Shown: positions 20,100 through 31,519, numbered from the stretch's first letter. The stretch is 64,000 nt of DNA from Isoetes taiwanensis (GCA_021234155.1 JAJEKV010000011.1:1056001-1120000), one strand, 5' to 3'. Program-made: numbers and translations. The notes: generated by a model not told the origin, from the letters alone.

Positions 20100-20435
20100 C
20101 CTTAGGCTTCAAAAAATCCCACGATTCGCGAAAAAATCCTAAAAATCTTTGAGGCCTTAGGCTTCAAAGATCGTGACCTTAGGCTTTATGTTCACAGTAA
20201 ATGTGTTTCCCTCGCTAACTGCGTTCCCCCTGTTTTCTGTTTTCCCCGCTAAGCTGCGTTCCCTAAGCAAAGATCCGGCAGATCCTTAAGCTTCAAATCT
20301 AGTAGATCTTAAGCAACGGATGCCTTAAGCTTCAAAGATTCAACTTTACATACTTCAAAACAATCCCTGATGCAACAATCCGACCTTAAGCTTCAAAAAG
20401 TTCGGCCTTCAATGGCCTTAAGCTTCAAAGAAGCT
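20100..20435. repeat. Interspersed CCTTAAGCTTCAAA repeat, about eight copies
   Basis: The word CCTTA(A/G)GCTTCAAA recurs about eight times at irregular 25-60 base spacing, often followed by GATC or AAATCC. The unit contains the palindrome TTAAGCTT. No gene is visible. Confidence 0.75.
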
Positions 20436-20525
20436 AAAAAATCCGTCCGGGCCATAGCCAACCTCCACAACAGGACAGTAAAATGAGCACAAAAGGGGAA
20501 ATGGATCCAAACTTCCATTTTGTTG

Positions 20526-20637
20526 GGAAATGGAAGGGGGACTCCCTTTCCGGTTTGGAAGGGGGCCTTCCGGTTTGGGGGTTATTGGGTGGGGGGCCCC
20601 TTCCAAACCGGAAAGGGAGTCCCCCCTTCCATTCCCC
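20526..20637. repeat. Long hairpin, about 38-bp arms
   Basis: The left arm (20526-20565) and right arm (20597-20637) are reverse complements apart from one or two single-base gaps. Both contain ACTCCCTTTCCGG and G-rich flanks. The loop is about 30 bases and itself repeats CCTTCCGGTTTGG. Confidence 0.85.
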
Positions 20638-21271
20638 AATACAGACCAGGGCAAATGGTATTGCCTGCTATGGCCATTGCCAATCCATCCACAATCAACC
20701 CAGGAGTACAAGGCAGAAATGATTCAAGACAGATATGAATCAAGGCAATAAATAGGACCATATGGCCCCTTCGGCCACAACAATGCTACAAAATCTACAA
20801 AGGGAGCTTATGAGGGAGCCATTAATCCATGATTCATATCAAAACTCTGCTTTTTCCAATCCTATCTCCTCGTTTTTGCATCAAGCAGCTTCGAAATTGA
20901 CATGCATGCAATGAAGCCCCAGATTGCTCCAGCAAGGGATAATTTCTATTCTGTGGGCACCCATTTGGCGTGGAGCCCAAACAAATTGGTTTTTAACTTC
21001 TAGCTCCAGAAGATGGCCAGAAATTCACTGAGAGAAAAATCCATGTGTAATTCATTGTCTTCTTATCGCTTGAAGGCGAGAATCCATGCGTAAATAACAT
21101 TCTTAGATCCAAATTCTTCCATATCCATACGCAATCCAAATTTCCTTTTTGGGAATCACTAATTCGATCTACGACTTTGCGATTTGGTGATTTTTGGGCA
21201 ATTTTTCTTTGAAATTTTCCAGTTAATCTGCTTGGGCATGTGGTTAAGGGAGGCCAACCCCTCCCTTTCGT

Positions 21272-21570
21272 GGGCTATGCAAAATAACCCACTCGGCCTA
21301 ACGGCCTTATGGGTTATAGGCCGAGTGGGTTATTTTGCATAACCCACTCAAGACAGGGTTATCCTCCTCTTCACCGGGATTTATGCAAATAAGCCTCTCC
21401 AGAGAGGGTTATTTTGCATAACCCCTTGAAGGGAGGTTAACCTCCTCTTTCGCCCTATGGTTTTAGGGAGGTCAACCTCCCTTCACGGGAGTTATGCAAA
21501 TAACCCTCTCGGCCGAACGGCCTCGAGGGTTATTTTGCATAACCCCCTTGAAGGGGAGGTTAACCTCCTC
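21272..21570. repeat. Series of foldbacks built on GGGTTATTTTGCATAACCC
   Basis: The first hairpin has 29-base arms at 21272-21300 and 21317-21345 with one mismatch. Two further foldbacks follow to about 21570, each using TTATGCAAATAA or TTATTTTGCATAA cores with GAGGTTAACCTCC palindromes between them. This looks like a foldback or miniature inverted-repeat element. Confidence 0.85.
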
Positions 21571-22228
21571 TTAAATGTCATACGTGGGCATGTTTAAGCT
21601 AGGACTGAATTGCAAAAGATACACTAAGTCCACACAAACGGGTTGTATTTTGTCTTGTGGCGTGGCTATAACACGTCAAGACCGGATATACCGGGGTTAT
21701 ATTCAACGCATGTGCAAGAGAACTATTCATATGTTGTTGACGGACGAAAGCATCCTTTACGTAATTTTGTCGCATTTTCCGTTGACAAAAGCTCAAGATT
21801 GCATTTCTCCGGTGCTCATCATGTTTCTTTATTACGTCGATTTCTTTGAAGCATCCTATCGAGCCCACGATGCCACGAGCCACGATGCTTGTAAGTTATA
21901 GCCACGATGCTTTGTATGGCCACGATGCTTTGTATGGCCGTAAGATGTGAAGTCCTTTAGTTTTTAAATCATCGTTCAAATTTTTAACTCAAGCCATGTG
22001 AAGACTTCTATTTCTTTATTCTTGCAATTTTGTCGCAATTGCACGATGTTGCATTACAGCTTTTTATTTAAGAAGTTTGGGCTGCTTTTGCACAACAAGA
22101 TGGTGTTGAAAAACTATGGACTTGACAACGAGTTGGTGTCGCAAAAGTCTCCTATTTCACGTCGACCTTTAAATAATTTAAGGAAAAACCCCACAACTTT
22201 CGTGCGGTGGCGAAGTGTTCTTGCAAAT

Positions 22229-22237
22229 ATATAAACA
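22229..22237 (+). promoter_or_regulatory. TATA-like box before the germin-like sequence
   Basis: TATATAAAC lies about 31-39 bases upstream of the ATG at 22268. The position would give a very short leader. Confidence 0.4.
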
Positions 22238-22267
22238 CAACTAGAAAGAGCTACAACATCAAACCAA

Positions 22268-23139
22268 ATGGCGCTTTTGAATCTCATAAGCCTCTTGGTC
22301 TTACTAGTTGCCTACCTTGCCAATCTTTGCCGCAGATCCGATCCATTGTGAGACACCCACGCTAACGTTACCAACTTTGTGCTTCGAGACCTTTTCACTA
22401 ATGGGGATGTAAGCCATGACAGTGGAGGTGTCCGGGCAGCAATGAATACTAATATTTTTCCAGGATACACGTAAATTATGTTTTAGATGCTCTCGAATTT
22501 CCATGCATGTTTTGGAAAAAAAAATGATAATGTGAGTAATGTTTCTAGGTCCCAAGGTATTACTTATGTGAGATTCAAGATGGTGCCATGTGGAGTTAAC
22601 TTGCCCCACACACACCCACGAGCCGGTGAGTTACTTACGCTCATCTCGGAGGACCCCCCGCAAGTGGGTTTTGTAGATACCTCAGTCGGCTTTCTATATC
22701 GTTAAGCGTAAAAATAGTAGACAATTTCTGATTTGATTCTTCTTATAGGGATGGCTCATTTAAACATTCTATATCCTGGTGATGTGACAATTTTTCCAAG
22801 GGGAATGATGCACTTTGAACTTAATGTGGGGAAGAAGACAGCACAATACATCTCACGCACTCAATAGCCAAAACCACGGCACTCGGGTATTCATTATCAT
22901 TTCATGCTTACACCGGTAGAAAATGGTACTAATTTAATACTTGGTGCTTATGCGGATATCTTGAGACTGGAGGAGGAGCTCTATTCAAGATTCCTGCAAG
23001 AGCAGTAGCAACCTCCCTCAACCAAACATTGAGCAATGTTATGGCAATTAACTCCACCCTTTTTGCCTATGGTTCAGGGCTCAAGAAGACTAGTACTAGC
23101 GGATGTGTTCCTGGCAGAGACATCACTGTTGACTTCTAA
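22268..23139 (+). pseudogene. Germin-like protein (cupin) pseudogene
   Basis: The first segment begins with a hydrophobic signal-peptide-like stretch from the ATG at 22268, then S-D-P, then N-G-D-V-S-H-D...R-A-A-M-N-T-N-I-F-P-G as in germin-like proteins. A second segment (from about 22552, after TTTCTAG) has V-R-F-K-M-V-P-C-G-V-N-L-P-H-T-H-P-R-A-G-E-L-L, the first cupin motif with three of the metal ligands. A third (from about 22750, after TTCTTATAG) has L-Y-P-G-D-V-T-I-F-P-R-G-M-M-H-F, the second cupin motif with the last ligand His. The C-terminal part runs to TAA at 23137-23139. Breaks: TGA soon after the signal peptide, and frame loss after the second cupin motif. Germin-like proteins are secreted manganese cupins of the cell wall. 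This copy should not make a full protein. Confidence 0.8.
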
Positions 23140-23399
23140 GGACAATGATTTTCATAAAAAAACCCTTGTTTTAGCGTTGTTCCTAATAGTGATAGTAATA
23201 AGGGGGAGTATTTGCCCAAACAAATCATGATTTTCTCGTTTTCGTTAAATGAGTACTAGCAAACATTCTAGAAAGGATAATTAACCATCAATTAAACTAG
23301 GATTATGTATAATTTTGGGGAAAACATTATATTGCAAGTTTCTATGTCATGCTCATTTGGCAGCATCCGATTGGATATATGATGCATGCACCACATCAA

Positions 23400-23510
23400 C
23401 ATTGCCTATAGGGCCCTGCCACATTGAATGCAACTTTGGGCGGCCTCAAACGCGGGACATAACTGCTCCATGACTATTGTACCACAACCACTAGACCAAA
23501 CATTCCCACG
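23400..23510 (-). repeat. tRNA-derived SINE head (pol III A and B boxes)
   Basis: On the minus strand TGGTCTAGTGG (23488-23498) fits box A, and GTTTGAGGCC (23442-23451) fits box B with one change. Their spacing of about 36 bases is right for a tRNA. The flanking stems do not fold into a good tRNA, so a SINE or tRNA relic is more likely than a functional tRNA gene. Confidence 0.45.
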
Positions 23511-23899
23511 CCTCTATAGAAGAAATTTTACATAGTAATTTACTTATCCCTTGCGACCTCCATAGATATCATAGAGTTCTTTCTTATGGCTTGAGGTATT
23601 GTGGCTCTCACATTTCTACCTCGAGTCTTGTTTGGAGTCCACGAGTCCACTATCTTTCAATGTCTAGCCAAATATTCGGATGACTTGGATTTCTCCTCCA
23701 CTTCTTTGTTCAGCAATCCAAACACAAAGCCCCCAAAAATTAATCATTATCTATTTTTCACAATATTTTTTTTTATAAAATCACTATAATAAATTAATAA
23801 CACTATGTGAGTTAATGTGTTGAATAATCATTACTAGATACACAATGTGGTTCTTATATCTTCTTTTTTATTTTGGGAGCATGTTGGGTTCCGTGCCAA

Positions 23900-23935
23900 G
23901 GGAACGCCGCATCTTACGCCGCATGCGGCGTTCCC
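23900..23935. repeat. 13-bp-arm GC-rich hairpin
   Basis: GGGAACGCCGCAT at 23900-23912 pairs perfectly with ATGCGGCGTTCCC at 23923-23935, with a 10-base loop that is also GC-rich. Confidence 0.8.
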
Positions 23936-24299
23936 TTCCACTTTGCGTTGCCGCTGCGGGATGCTGGTTGTCGGCATTCAATGGAAATTTGAACTGGCCG
24001 AAAATATTTCGAATGAAAAACAACTTCGACGCAAATCCCTTCTTCCTACGAATTTCTCATCATCTTGCCGCCTCACTGGGTCGTCTGATCCTTGAGCTGG
24101 GCGGAGTAGGTGAGTAAAGCCCAGACTCTATAGACAGCTTTTCTTCCATGGCGTTTATCTGCAACCACACTGCCGATTTTTTTGTTATGGCATTTTATCT
24201 GCAAGCAACAAGTCCGTTAATACGTGGAGATCCGTTATCAAGTTTCAAAGAGTAGTCAACAAGACGGCAGGCTTCGACGGATCAGAGCATTGATGTCGA

Positions 24300-25690
24300 T
24301 GAATGCATTGGTTCCTAGGGTTGGTGAAGATCAAAGAAGCTGGCTTCTTTTATGCAGAGCACGGTATGATCCATTATGATCCATGTACTATATTCTCAAA
24401 TAAATGCATTATTTGCAAATTGGATTTCTTATTTTCCAGATGGACTTTGAAGACCTCTATTCATTGCAGAGGACTCTTTTATCTAATTGCGCTGATTTTG
24501 TTTACAACTTATACAGGGCATTACAGCGAGTAGAAGCAGCACACAATGCTATCTTGGTGTCTGAATTCTTGGATATGCACCATTTCATTATCTTACTCCG
24601 TCTTAAGAAGTGGTTGCCTGATTGATTGCTGCTTCAGAATACCGTATTGAAACCAAGGTAAAAGAAATAAATACAAGGTCTAATTTTTAGAAGTCTGATC
24701 TTCTTCCAGGGGCCACTCAAAAATTATCTCTTGGGTGCATTATTTTTCTCTGCAGTACACGATAAAATGAGTTGTGCTATTAAATCTTCCATCAATCAGA
24801 CTTCGAGTCTTGAATTAGCCGAGCTCTTTCAATGTTATTACTGCTTCCTCTTGGATTTTCCATCAAAAGTATCAAATTGAAAGCTCTCTTTGTCAAGATG
24901 AGACTGAGTTACAGGAGCTTTTAAAGGCTGGAAGAGGTTCGGATGTAAAACGTTAGGGCAAGTCTGAAGAATGAAATCAAGTATTATTTCTTTGCTTTTT
25001 ATTTGCTGGATTGGCATGGAACTTTTGTTCTTACGTTAGCGCTTGCATTTGCTCTTCAATTCCATAGGGTCTGGGCATCATCAAAATGGAGTGAGATAAA
25101 TCAAGTTTTAACCTTTCTTAAATGTCAAGAGTTTCGTTTTTTCCTTATCTATTTTTTGTTGCTGGTAACTGATTGTATATTTGCAGTTCGCATAGGTGAT
25201 GCCAAGTTTGCTATATTTTACATGGAACAATAGTTTAGATACCAAGCTTGCAACGAGATTTTTCGGGAGTCTTATCATGTTTCACATGAAAGAAAATGCT
25301 ATCAAATAATTTCGTGGCTTTTATTTTGTTGCTGCATTTTCTATGTAGGTGCTGAAGCCATATATTCGTACACATTTTAACCCATTTGTACAGGTCCAAT
25401 TACAAGCTAAAACTTGACGTGCATAGGCTTCAATGCTTTTGAAGAAGTGGATTCCAAGTTTAGCCTTTACGCACCTTTATGGAAGGTACACCTGTCCTCC
25501 TAGACTGTGACAGTGGAGTTCCTGGTTACTATAAACCTTTTGAAAAATCGTAAATGTTTGTGACGCTTCTGGTGTATACACTTTTGAAATGCTGGAACTG
25601 CCCTTTTTTCTATGATGCTGGAAGAGGTATGCTGGGCTCATAATTAATTATTGTTGGCTTTTTCTTATTATAAGGGGCTCAAGAAGCTAA
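24300..25690 (+). other. Exon-like fragments, product not recognised
   Basis: Plus-strand sequence with several well-formed splice junctions, for example TTATTTTCCAG before an ATG at about 24440 followed by about 60 open codons (E-D-L-Y-S-L-Q...R-V-E-A-A-H-N). I do not recognise the product. Long T-rich introns and GT-AG signals suggest a decayed plant gene or captured gene pieces rather than random DNA. Confidence 0.35.
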
Positions 25691-25702
25691 ACTAAAGGTC
25701 AT

Positions 25703-25965
25703 TTGAGACCGACTACAATGAAGAACTATGGGGTTGTGCTTGATGACATTGGCATGGAAGGCATGCTTGATCTGCTTATGATGAATTCCATCAGTTTCCT
25801 GCAAGTATATTTTTGTCCTCACGTTGCGTTTGTGTCACATGTTTTTTTCCTGTTAGTTTTGGATTCTGAACAAGTTCTGCTTTTTTGTAATGTTGGTGGT
25901 GCAACACTTGATAACCAGCATGGATTTGTTGTTGAATATAGTATAGGGAAAGATCTTCCTTGGTT
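25703..25965 (+). pseudogene. Partial 2-oxoglutarate/Fe(II) dioxygenase-family gene
   Basis: Two stretches match a conserved plant 2OG-Fe(II) oxygenase family (P4H/procollagen-lysyl-hydroxylase-like). The first has R-P-T-T-M-K-N-Y-G-V-V-L-D-D-I-G followed by L-D-L-L (from 25703). The second has G-G-A-T-L-D-N-Q-H-G-F-V-V-E-Y (about 25890-25940). In relatives the iron-binding H-x-D follows shortly after F-V-V-E-Y; here the sequence departs from the family just before it, so the catalytic site is missing. A short intron-like insert separates the two matches. The piece is a fragment, in the same orientation as the other exon-like pieces around it. Confidence 0.65.
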
Positions 25966-25969
25966 GCCT

Positions 25970-27330
25970 GCTAAGAAACAATCCATTAAGATGGCTCTCA
26001 TCTATGTGTGTTAAATTTTCATGTTTTTATTAATTAGATTATTATTTCCTTTCTTTATTAGGCTTTGTTTAGCTGGATTTGTATCTTAGTTTTTTAGAGG
26101 TCTAAGTGGGTTGTATGAGAAGGAGAAGATAGCCTCTTAGCTGAAGCAGGAATTGCTGAATTGTAAAGGGTCATTGAAGGATGCTGGTGATCAATACCTT
26201 ATGGTATTTAAGGAACTGAAAATGGCATGGAATGTTGCTTTTGATTTGCATATAGTTTTTTCTTTCGGTGCTCACATATTAAAGCTCTAGGTTAGTTTTA
26301 AAGTTTTCTTCGCTTTTAAAAACTTGCATCTAGAAGGATCTCTGTCTTCAAGCTTTCTTTCTGATTTTTAGAGAGCAAGAGATGTGCAGATTTGTCATGT
26401 AAAGGTCATCTTTTTGGTATAGGGATTTGGATTGCGGCTTTGCAAGCTTGGAGAAGGCCGTGTTTCACACTTAGAGAGAGGTATCTATTTTTCCTTTTCC
26501 TTTTCTTCTCTCTTTTGGTGCATCCTACAGCGGTTCTCTTTTGTAGATGTAGAAGCTCGATTCTTTTAATCCTACTGGATTAGAAGCTTTCGCTTGATGA
26601 AGAATAAAGGATTTAATTCTAACCAGCGTAGGTGCTTTGCAACAAGCAGGTTTGTAGCTTATTCCTTTTATTTCTTGCTTTTGAAGCTTGAGAGAGACGT
26701 CAATAATTGCATTTGGTAACTACATCTCACATATATCCTTTTCCTGCAGATCCAAAGAACAAAATGCCTTGATATCGTAAACTACCGTGAGGTATGAGAC
26801 AAGCACCATTATTGCTCTTTATAGCGTTGATGACTTTAATGCGTTTACTTTCTCAGATTATAAAACTTTCTCAGAATATGGAAGATTTATGTGCTTTTCA
26901 CCTCTCTAAAACAGATCATTTAAAGAGCATAAGCACCATTATTCTATATATGTATATATTGTGTGTATTTACTTTTCCAGTTTCCCAACTGCTCAGCTTC
27001 TATTGTACATTATGATTGCAATTTATGCTTGCCAGAGACAATTAAAAAATTCTTTTACGCTTTTCCAGCATGTGCTATATATGGCCTTTCGACTGCTTTG
27101 CTTGCAAGATTTTTTCAACACGACCGTCTTAAAGAAGCCCTTCAAATGTTTTATTGATGCTATCTTTCATTTACTCTTGAAATGATTCGTATATTTATTT
27201 CATTCTTGCATCGTACCATAATTTTGCTGAAGAGTTAATACATTTTCTCTCTTGCTTACATCATATGTTAAAGCACCCTGTGGCCGTGATTAGAGGTCTG
27301 CAAATGACAGGTAAATCAAACCAAATTTGT
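25970..27330 (+). other. Further exon-like fragments, not identified
   Basis: Short open stretches bounded by plausible donors (for example CGTGAG/GTATGAG near 26,793, GACAG/GTAAATC near 27,310) in T-rich surroundings. One stretch near 26,970-27,155 ends with A-R-F-F-Q-H-D-R-L-K-E-A-L-Q-M-F, faintly like a pentatricopeptide repeat unit, but a single unit is not enough to call. Confidence 0.3.
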
Positions 27331-27529
27331 CTCCATTTTTGTATTTTGCTACAGAGCATTCTGTTTAGGGTTTAGGTCATTTAATTTGTTGCGCAAATAA
27401 GGTTGTGATAAATGCATATTCTACTGTTATGTCGATGCTACTCCACCATATCATTGTGTCTTATCTTGTAATTCTTTTGTGCATACTCTACAACAAAAGA
27501 AAGTTAGGCAAGGGACATAGATAACTACT

Positions 27530-27575
27530 ACAAGAAACTTATTGCGGCGGCCTAGCGGCCGCCGCGAACGTTTCT
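27530..27575. repeat. CACTA-like terminus with GCGGCGGCC palindrome
   Basis: ACTACTACAAGAAAC followed by TTATTG and a GC-only palindrome (GCGGCGGCC/GGCCGCCGC). CACTA transposon ends typically read CACTACAAGAAA and often lead into a GCGG-rich palindrome. The first base is A instead of C here. The same arrangement, diverged, occurs at about 39,660 and 62,750. Confidence 0.45.
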
Positions 27576-27710
27576 CTTCACCAGCTCATCTATACGTAGT
27601 AGAACATGCAGAATTTGAACCTGCGTTTTGTTGCCTTGTGTTCAGTGCCTGCACGATAGAAGAATATTGACCATAACGACTCGTTAAGAAAGATGTTTTG
27701 TATTATATCA
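27576..27710 (-). repeat. tRNA-like (SINE) segment
   Basis: On the minus strand GCAGGTTCAAATTCTGC forms a tRNA T-arm with a canonical box B. Upstream sequence could hold a weak box A. It lies directly beside the CACTA-like palindrome. A functional tRNA is unlikely, as the acceptor and D arms do not form. Confidence 0.35.
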
Positions 27711-27978
27711 AAAGAATCTAAGTTCCGAACATACAAAAATTGAATTGTGTTTGAGCATGGGGAATTCTAACCTCTGTAGTTTAAGGAGCCCTATAAATAC
27801 TGCTTCATGGATAGATCTAAACTTAAGTCTTTAGGCCACGTTCGACCCTTAAACATTCGGCCATTCCAAAAAATTTCCGATAGCCAAAAAATATTCCCGG
27901 CGTTTAATGGTTAGGGCAAATTTCAGAACTTAGTGATTTTAAAGTTTGTGTGATCGAGACATGCCCAAAGCAAAACAT

Positions 27979-28275
27979 ACTTGGCCACCTATATTGTGGA
28001 TGACCTTAACTTGGCCACCTATATTGTGGATGACCTAATGTGGCTTTGAGTAAAAATGGGATGCCTATATTGTAAGGCAGAAGCCTTAAACGGCCTATAA
28101 GGATTTTTAAGGCACAATATATGGTTATATGATTCTTAAACAGCCTAGGCTATAAGGATTTTTAAGGCACAATGATATATAAGGATTTTTAAGGCACAAT
28201 GATATGGTTATATGATTCTTAAACGGCCTAGACTATAAGGATTTTTAAGGCACAATGATATGGTTATATGATTCA
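27979..28275. repeat. Tandem repeats (about 28 bp x2, then ATAAGGATTTTTAAGGCACAAT x4)
   Basis: CTTGGCCACCTATATTGTGG is repeated twice head to tail at about 27980-28036. The word ATAAGGATTTTTAAGGCACAAT then occurs at about 28097, 28152, 28179 and 28236, within a larger unit containing TTATATGATTCTTAAAC and GGCCTA. Confidence 0.85.
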
Positions 28276-28279
28276 TACA

Positions 28280-30630
28280 TCAGGATAAGTTTCCTCTCAA
28301 TCAGCTCAATCAAGGAAATGATCTGTGAGCATATGCAACAATCATGGCTAAATCATGATTTTTGAACCGGATACTCTATTTCTTAGGAACCAACAATAGA
28401 GCTCCCTTCTTTCGAATCCTTTGTCTCAAACTCTTCTATTTTTGCTCTTCTACGTTTATCCTTCAGATGTCGGATTTAACATATGACTGTGGGTTCTTCA
28501 TGCGCCTCTTCAGGCTATTTAACCTTCTCATTAAAGATGTTCAAATAAAAAGTTACAAACTATACTTCAACATTAAGATATTTAGAAAGCATATAAATAC
28601 CTATTATCAGATGCTCCTTTGCAAAAGCTAATGCTGCTTTCATTCTTATTATTGTGTTGTCTGGTCTAGTGTCAAATCCCAGCATCCAACTTCAATACCT
28701 CAATCTCAGCTTTTATAAGTACCTACAGAAATCTAGCTACTTTTCCATCAACATTTTTCAATTCACAGCCTATGCATGTAATAATGCTTCAACAGTTAGT
28801 TACCTGTGTATGCCAGTTCTAAGCTTTTCACACACCAACTACTGGAATTTGATTACGGTGAATCCTCGTAGATATGGCTTTTAATCCCCTCGCCCAAGTC
28901 TTCCAAACCAGCTCAAAACAAAAAAAATACCAGCAAGAAGGGCAATTTTTGCTTCCAGAGCAAGAAATATCTGTGGGCCTTACGTCCTTGGAGAGTGATT
29001 TTCTCTAAAAGATAGATCAAGTTCATTAAGAACAAATTTGGGGAAAAAACAAAGTTTCTTATAGTGTAGCACGTAAACGGGGGTTTTTGATCGGAAAAGA
29101 GGTGCCAATGGTCGTAAGCAAGAAAGTAGAAAACCTATTTGCAGGGGAAGAGCATCGAGGGGGGCGTAAGAAGAAGACCATGGGGAAGATTTGCAGCAAA
29201 AGTAAGCGATTCAAGTGGGCAAGAGGCTTGGATATGGTGGGAATTTTGATATGGCGTAAGATGCCGCTTTTGCTTATGATGGAGCTGCACTTTCCATGCG
29301 TGGATGCAGATATCTTAATTTCCTCATTTGATCAAAACCGGATACTACCTGAAATTTGAAGAGAAGGTTGAAGTATGACGATGGCGCATGAACACCTCTC
29401 TCGCTAAGATAATCGAATGCGACTTCGTTTTTACTCAACTGCATTTAAAACGAAGATGCATATCAACAAACAGGAGGCATACCAAACACAAAATTAGCTT
29501 TATCAAAGAATCATATCACGTAGAGATCGATTTGTAACAATTTAAAGGCTTGTACACCGTGGTACCCGCCTCGAGAAACACATACTGACTTGACAGGTCC
29601 AAATCGGCATGCTTACAACGTCTGTCTTCGAAAGTTAGACATATCGCCCCATACCATTTCACACAAAGTTCGTCTATGTAAACAAAACACTTGTCCTTTT
29701 TGTAACGCGGATCTGAGACATAAAATAAGTCCGAAACCGCCATGGCATAGCATTTCAAGGTACCCCTACGATTGCTAGATGTTGCGGCGGATACAACAAA
29801 TGATAGGGAAAAATAGGGAAAGGATTAGCGGCGCTACGGGATCATCTTCTGAATTGATCTCATATGATGCAAGGAAATTCTATTGAACAAAAAATCCCAT
29901 CATCGAAAAGCCAAAACCCGGTTGTCGTACCTCAAAGCAATATATTTACATATCCAGTGCAAGAAATCCATTTCTAGATGCAAGAGCTTGAATATGGTTG
30001 TTTCGATGCACAAATTCATCCACAAAATTGCTCATTTATATGGAATTGAAGTCGAAGTGGGTCATGCTTTGGCGGGTGCCCTTAACGCAAAAAGAAAGGA
30101 AAAAGAAACAACGATGTTCAGACTTACATCAGAAAGATTTCCTTGTTCCTGTAGAAAAATATTAATGATCAAATTGAGCAACTGGCTAATCTCCGCCTAA
30201 AAGATAAGATAAGAAAAGGCAAAAGTCTCGACACCACCGGTGCTATATTCACTTCTAAAGCCATGTCTGCAAGGGCTACCTTTCTCGATAAAAGCTTTTT
30301 GTGAATGCCTTTCTGAATTCCCTTTTTTCCCCCTCTTGCTCTGCCGCCACACAAAGGAAGCCAAAAGGGTTGCTTAAGATCCACAACTATATCCAACCTT
30401 TTCATTAGGAGTAATGTGCCCCTGCAGGCCGAAGCAGAAGCTGGAGAGCTAAGAGACGCCGGAAGATGGATCTGCTATAGCCAGAGCAGAGCAAGGAATC
30501 AAAGACCCAGGATTGCTTGCAGAGCAAGAAAGGGGAACCATGCCGGATTGCTTGCTCTGCAGGGCCGGGCTCCATAGCAGGGCTTGCTTGCAGCCGAAGA
30601 AAACGGCCCTCAAAATATTTCTTTTTTTTT
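28280..30630. other. No gene recognised
   Basis: Short open frames (a 90-codon frame at 29087-29359, a 105-codon frame at 29883-30200) have no familiar motif and no conserved splice context. Nothing further is supported. Confidence 0.45.
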
Positions 30631-30631
30631 C

Positions 30632-30688
30632 AGGGACACGTGTCGAATCCAGGTTTTTTAGGGACACGTGTCGAATCCAGGTTTTTTT
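30632..30688. repeat. 28-bp duplication with ACACGTGT
   Basis: AGGGACACGTGTCGAATCC plus a T-run occurs twice head to tail. ACACGTGT is a G-box-type palindrome, but the duplication alone gives no evidence of promoter function. Confidence 0.8.
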
Positions 30689-31239
30689 TTCATCAAAGAA
30701 AATAAGAGGGGAACATGCTTTATATATGGTATGATAGCAAGCAGGTCAGTTCCAATACATCATTTCAATCTTTTGTTGCACCATATGAATATTCTGGTAG
30801 CATTTCTTCAAGTTTTGTTCAATACATTTTGCATAGCTCACTAGAGGTAATAAACTGGCATGTTACCATTTCATGAGGATTTGCATCGATATTATGTTTT
30901 ACGGGGCATACATCATGATATTTGTTTTTAAGTTTATGTTTTTTACATTTAATTCCTTTTTATTACAGAGTTTTGAATCTAGAAAGTAGAACAGAGGAGA
31001 TTGGAGAACAGAATAGATTAGATTAGAGAATGATGGAGCTATCCATATTCATGTGGTTGCAAATAGGTATGTTCCATTGCATTTGTAATGGTGACTGAAT
31101 TTAATTCATGAGCAACTCTCCTGATTGGCTCATACACGCTCTTATAGGCAGTTAGGTTTATGCCTATTGGAATGGAGATGGCAGTGTGTTCAAATACACA
31201 AGTACGTTGAATACACGATTCTTCTCTTCATTCCTGGGG

Positions 31240-31478
31240 GATCGTCTGATATTAGTGAAGATGAGATTGAAAATGCAAATGATAAAGAGAATTGGGAAGG
31301 GGATAAATTTCTTGTTGACTGCTCTTCTGCTGGTCTAACTACTACATCTGAACCCTCTAAGCCCAAAGTCTTTAAGTATAAGAAGAATAGCTCAACTTTT
31401 GCTGACCTCACTAATACTCCTGCTGCTAATACTAGAAGTAAACAGAAAAAAGGAAAAAAGAAAAGGAGATATACTTAA
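31240..31478 (+). pseudogene. LINE ORF1 C-terminal remnant
   Basis: An acidic then lysine-rich tail (E-D-E-I-E-N-A-N-D-K-E-N...K-K-G-K-K-K-R-R-Y-T) ending at TAA 41 bases before ORF2. Position and basic tail fit the end of a plant L1 ORF1 (RNA-binding protein). The RNA-recognition or zinc-knuckle part is missing. Upstream codons back to 31125 look unrelated. Confidence 0.5.
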
Positions 31479-31519
31479 ATTTCTGATTTTCTTCTCCCTC
31501 TCTTTAAGCTAATAGTCTA

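Noticed and set aside
22266-22274. AAATGGCGC at the germin-like start as part of the palindrome family
   Set aside because: It is an isolated copy formed by the start codon context, with no palindromic partner nearby; probably chance.
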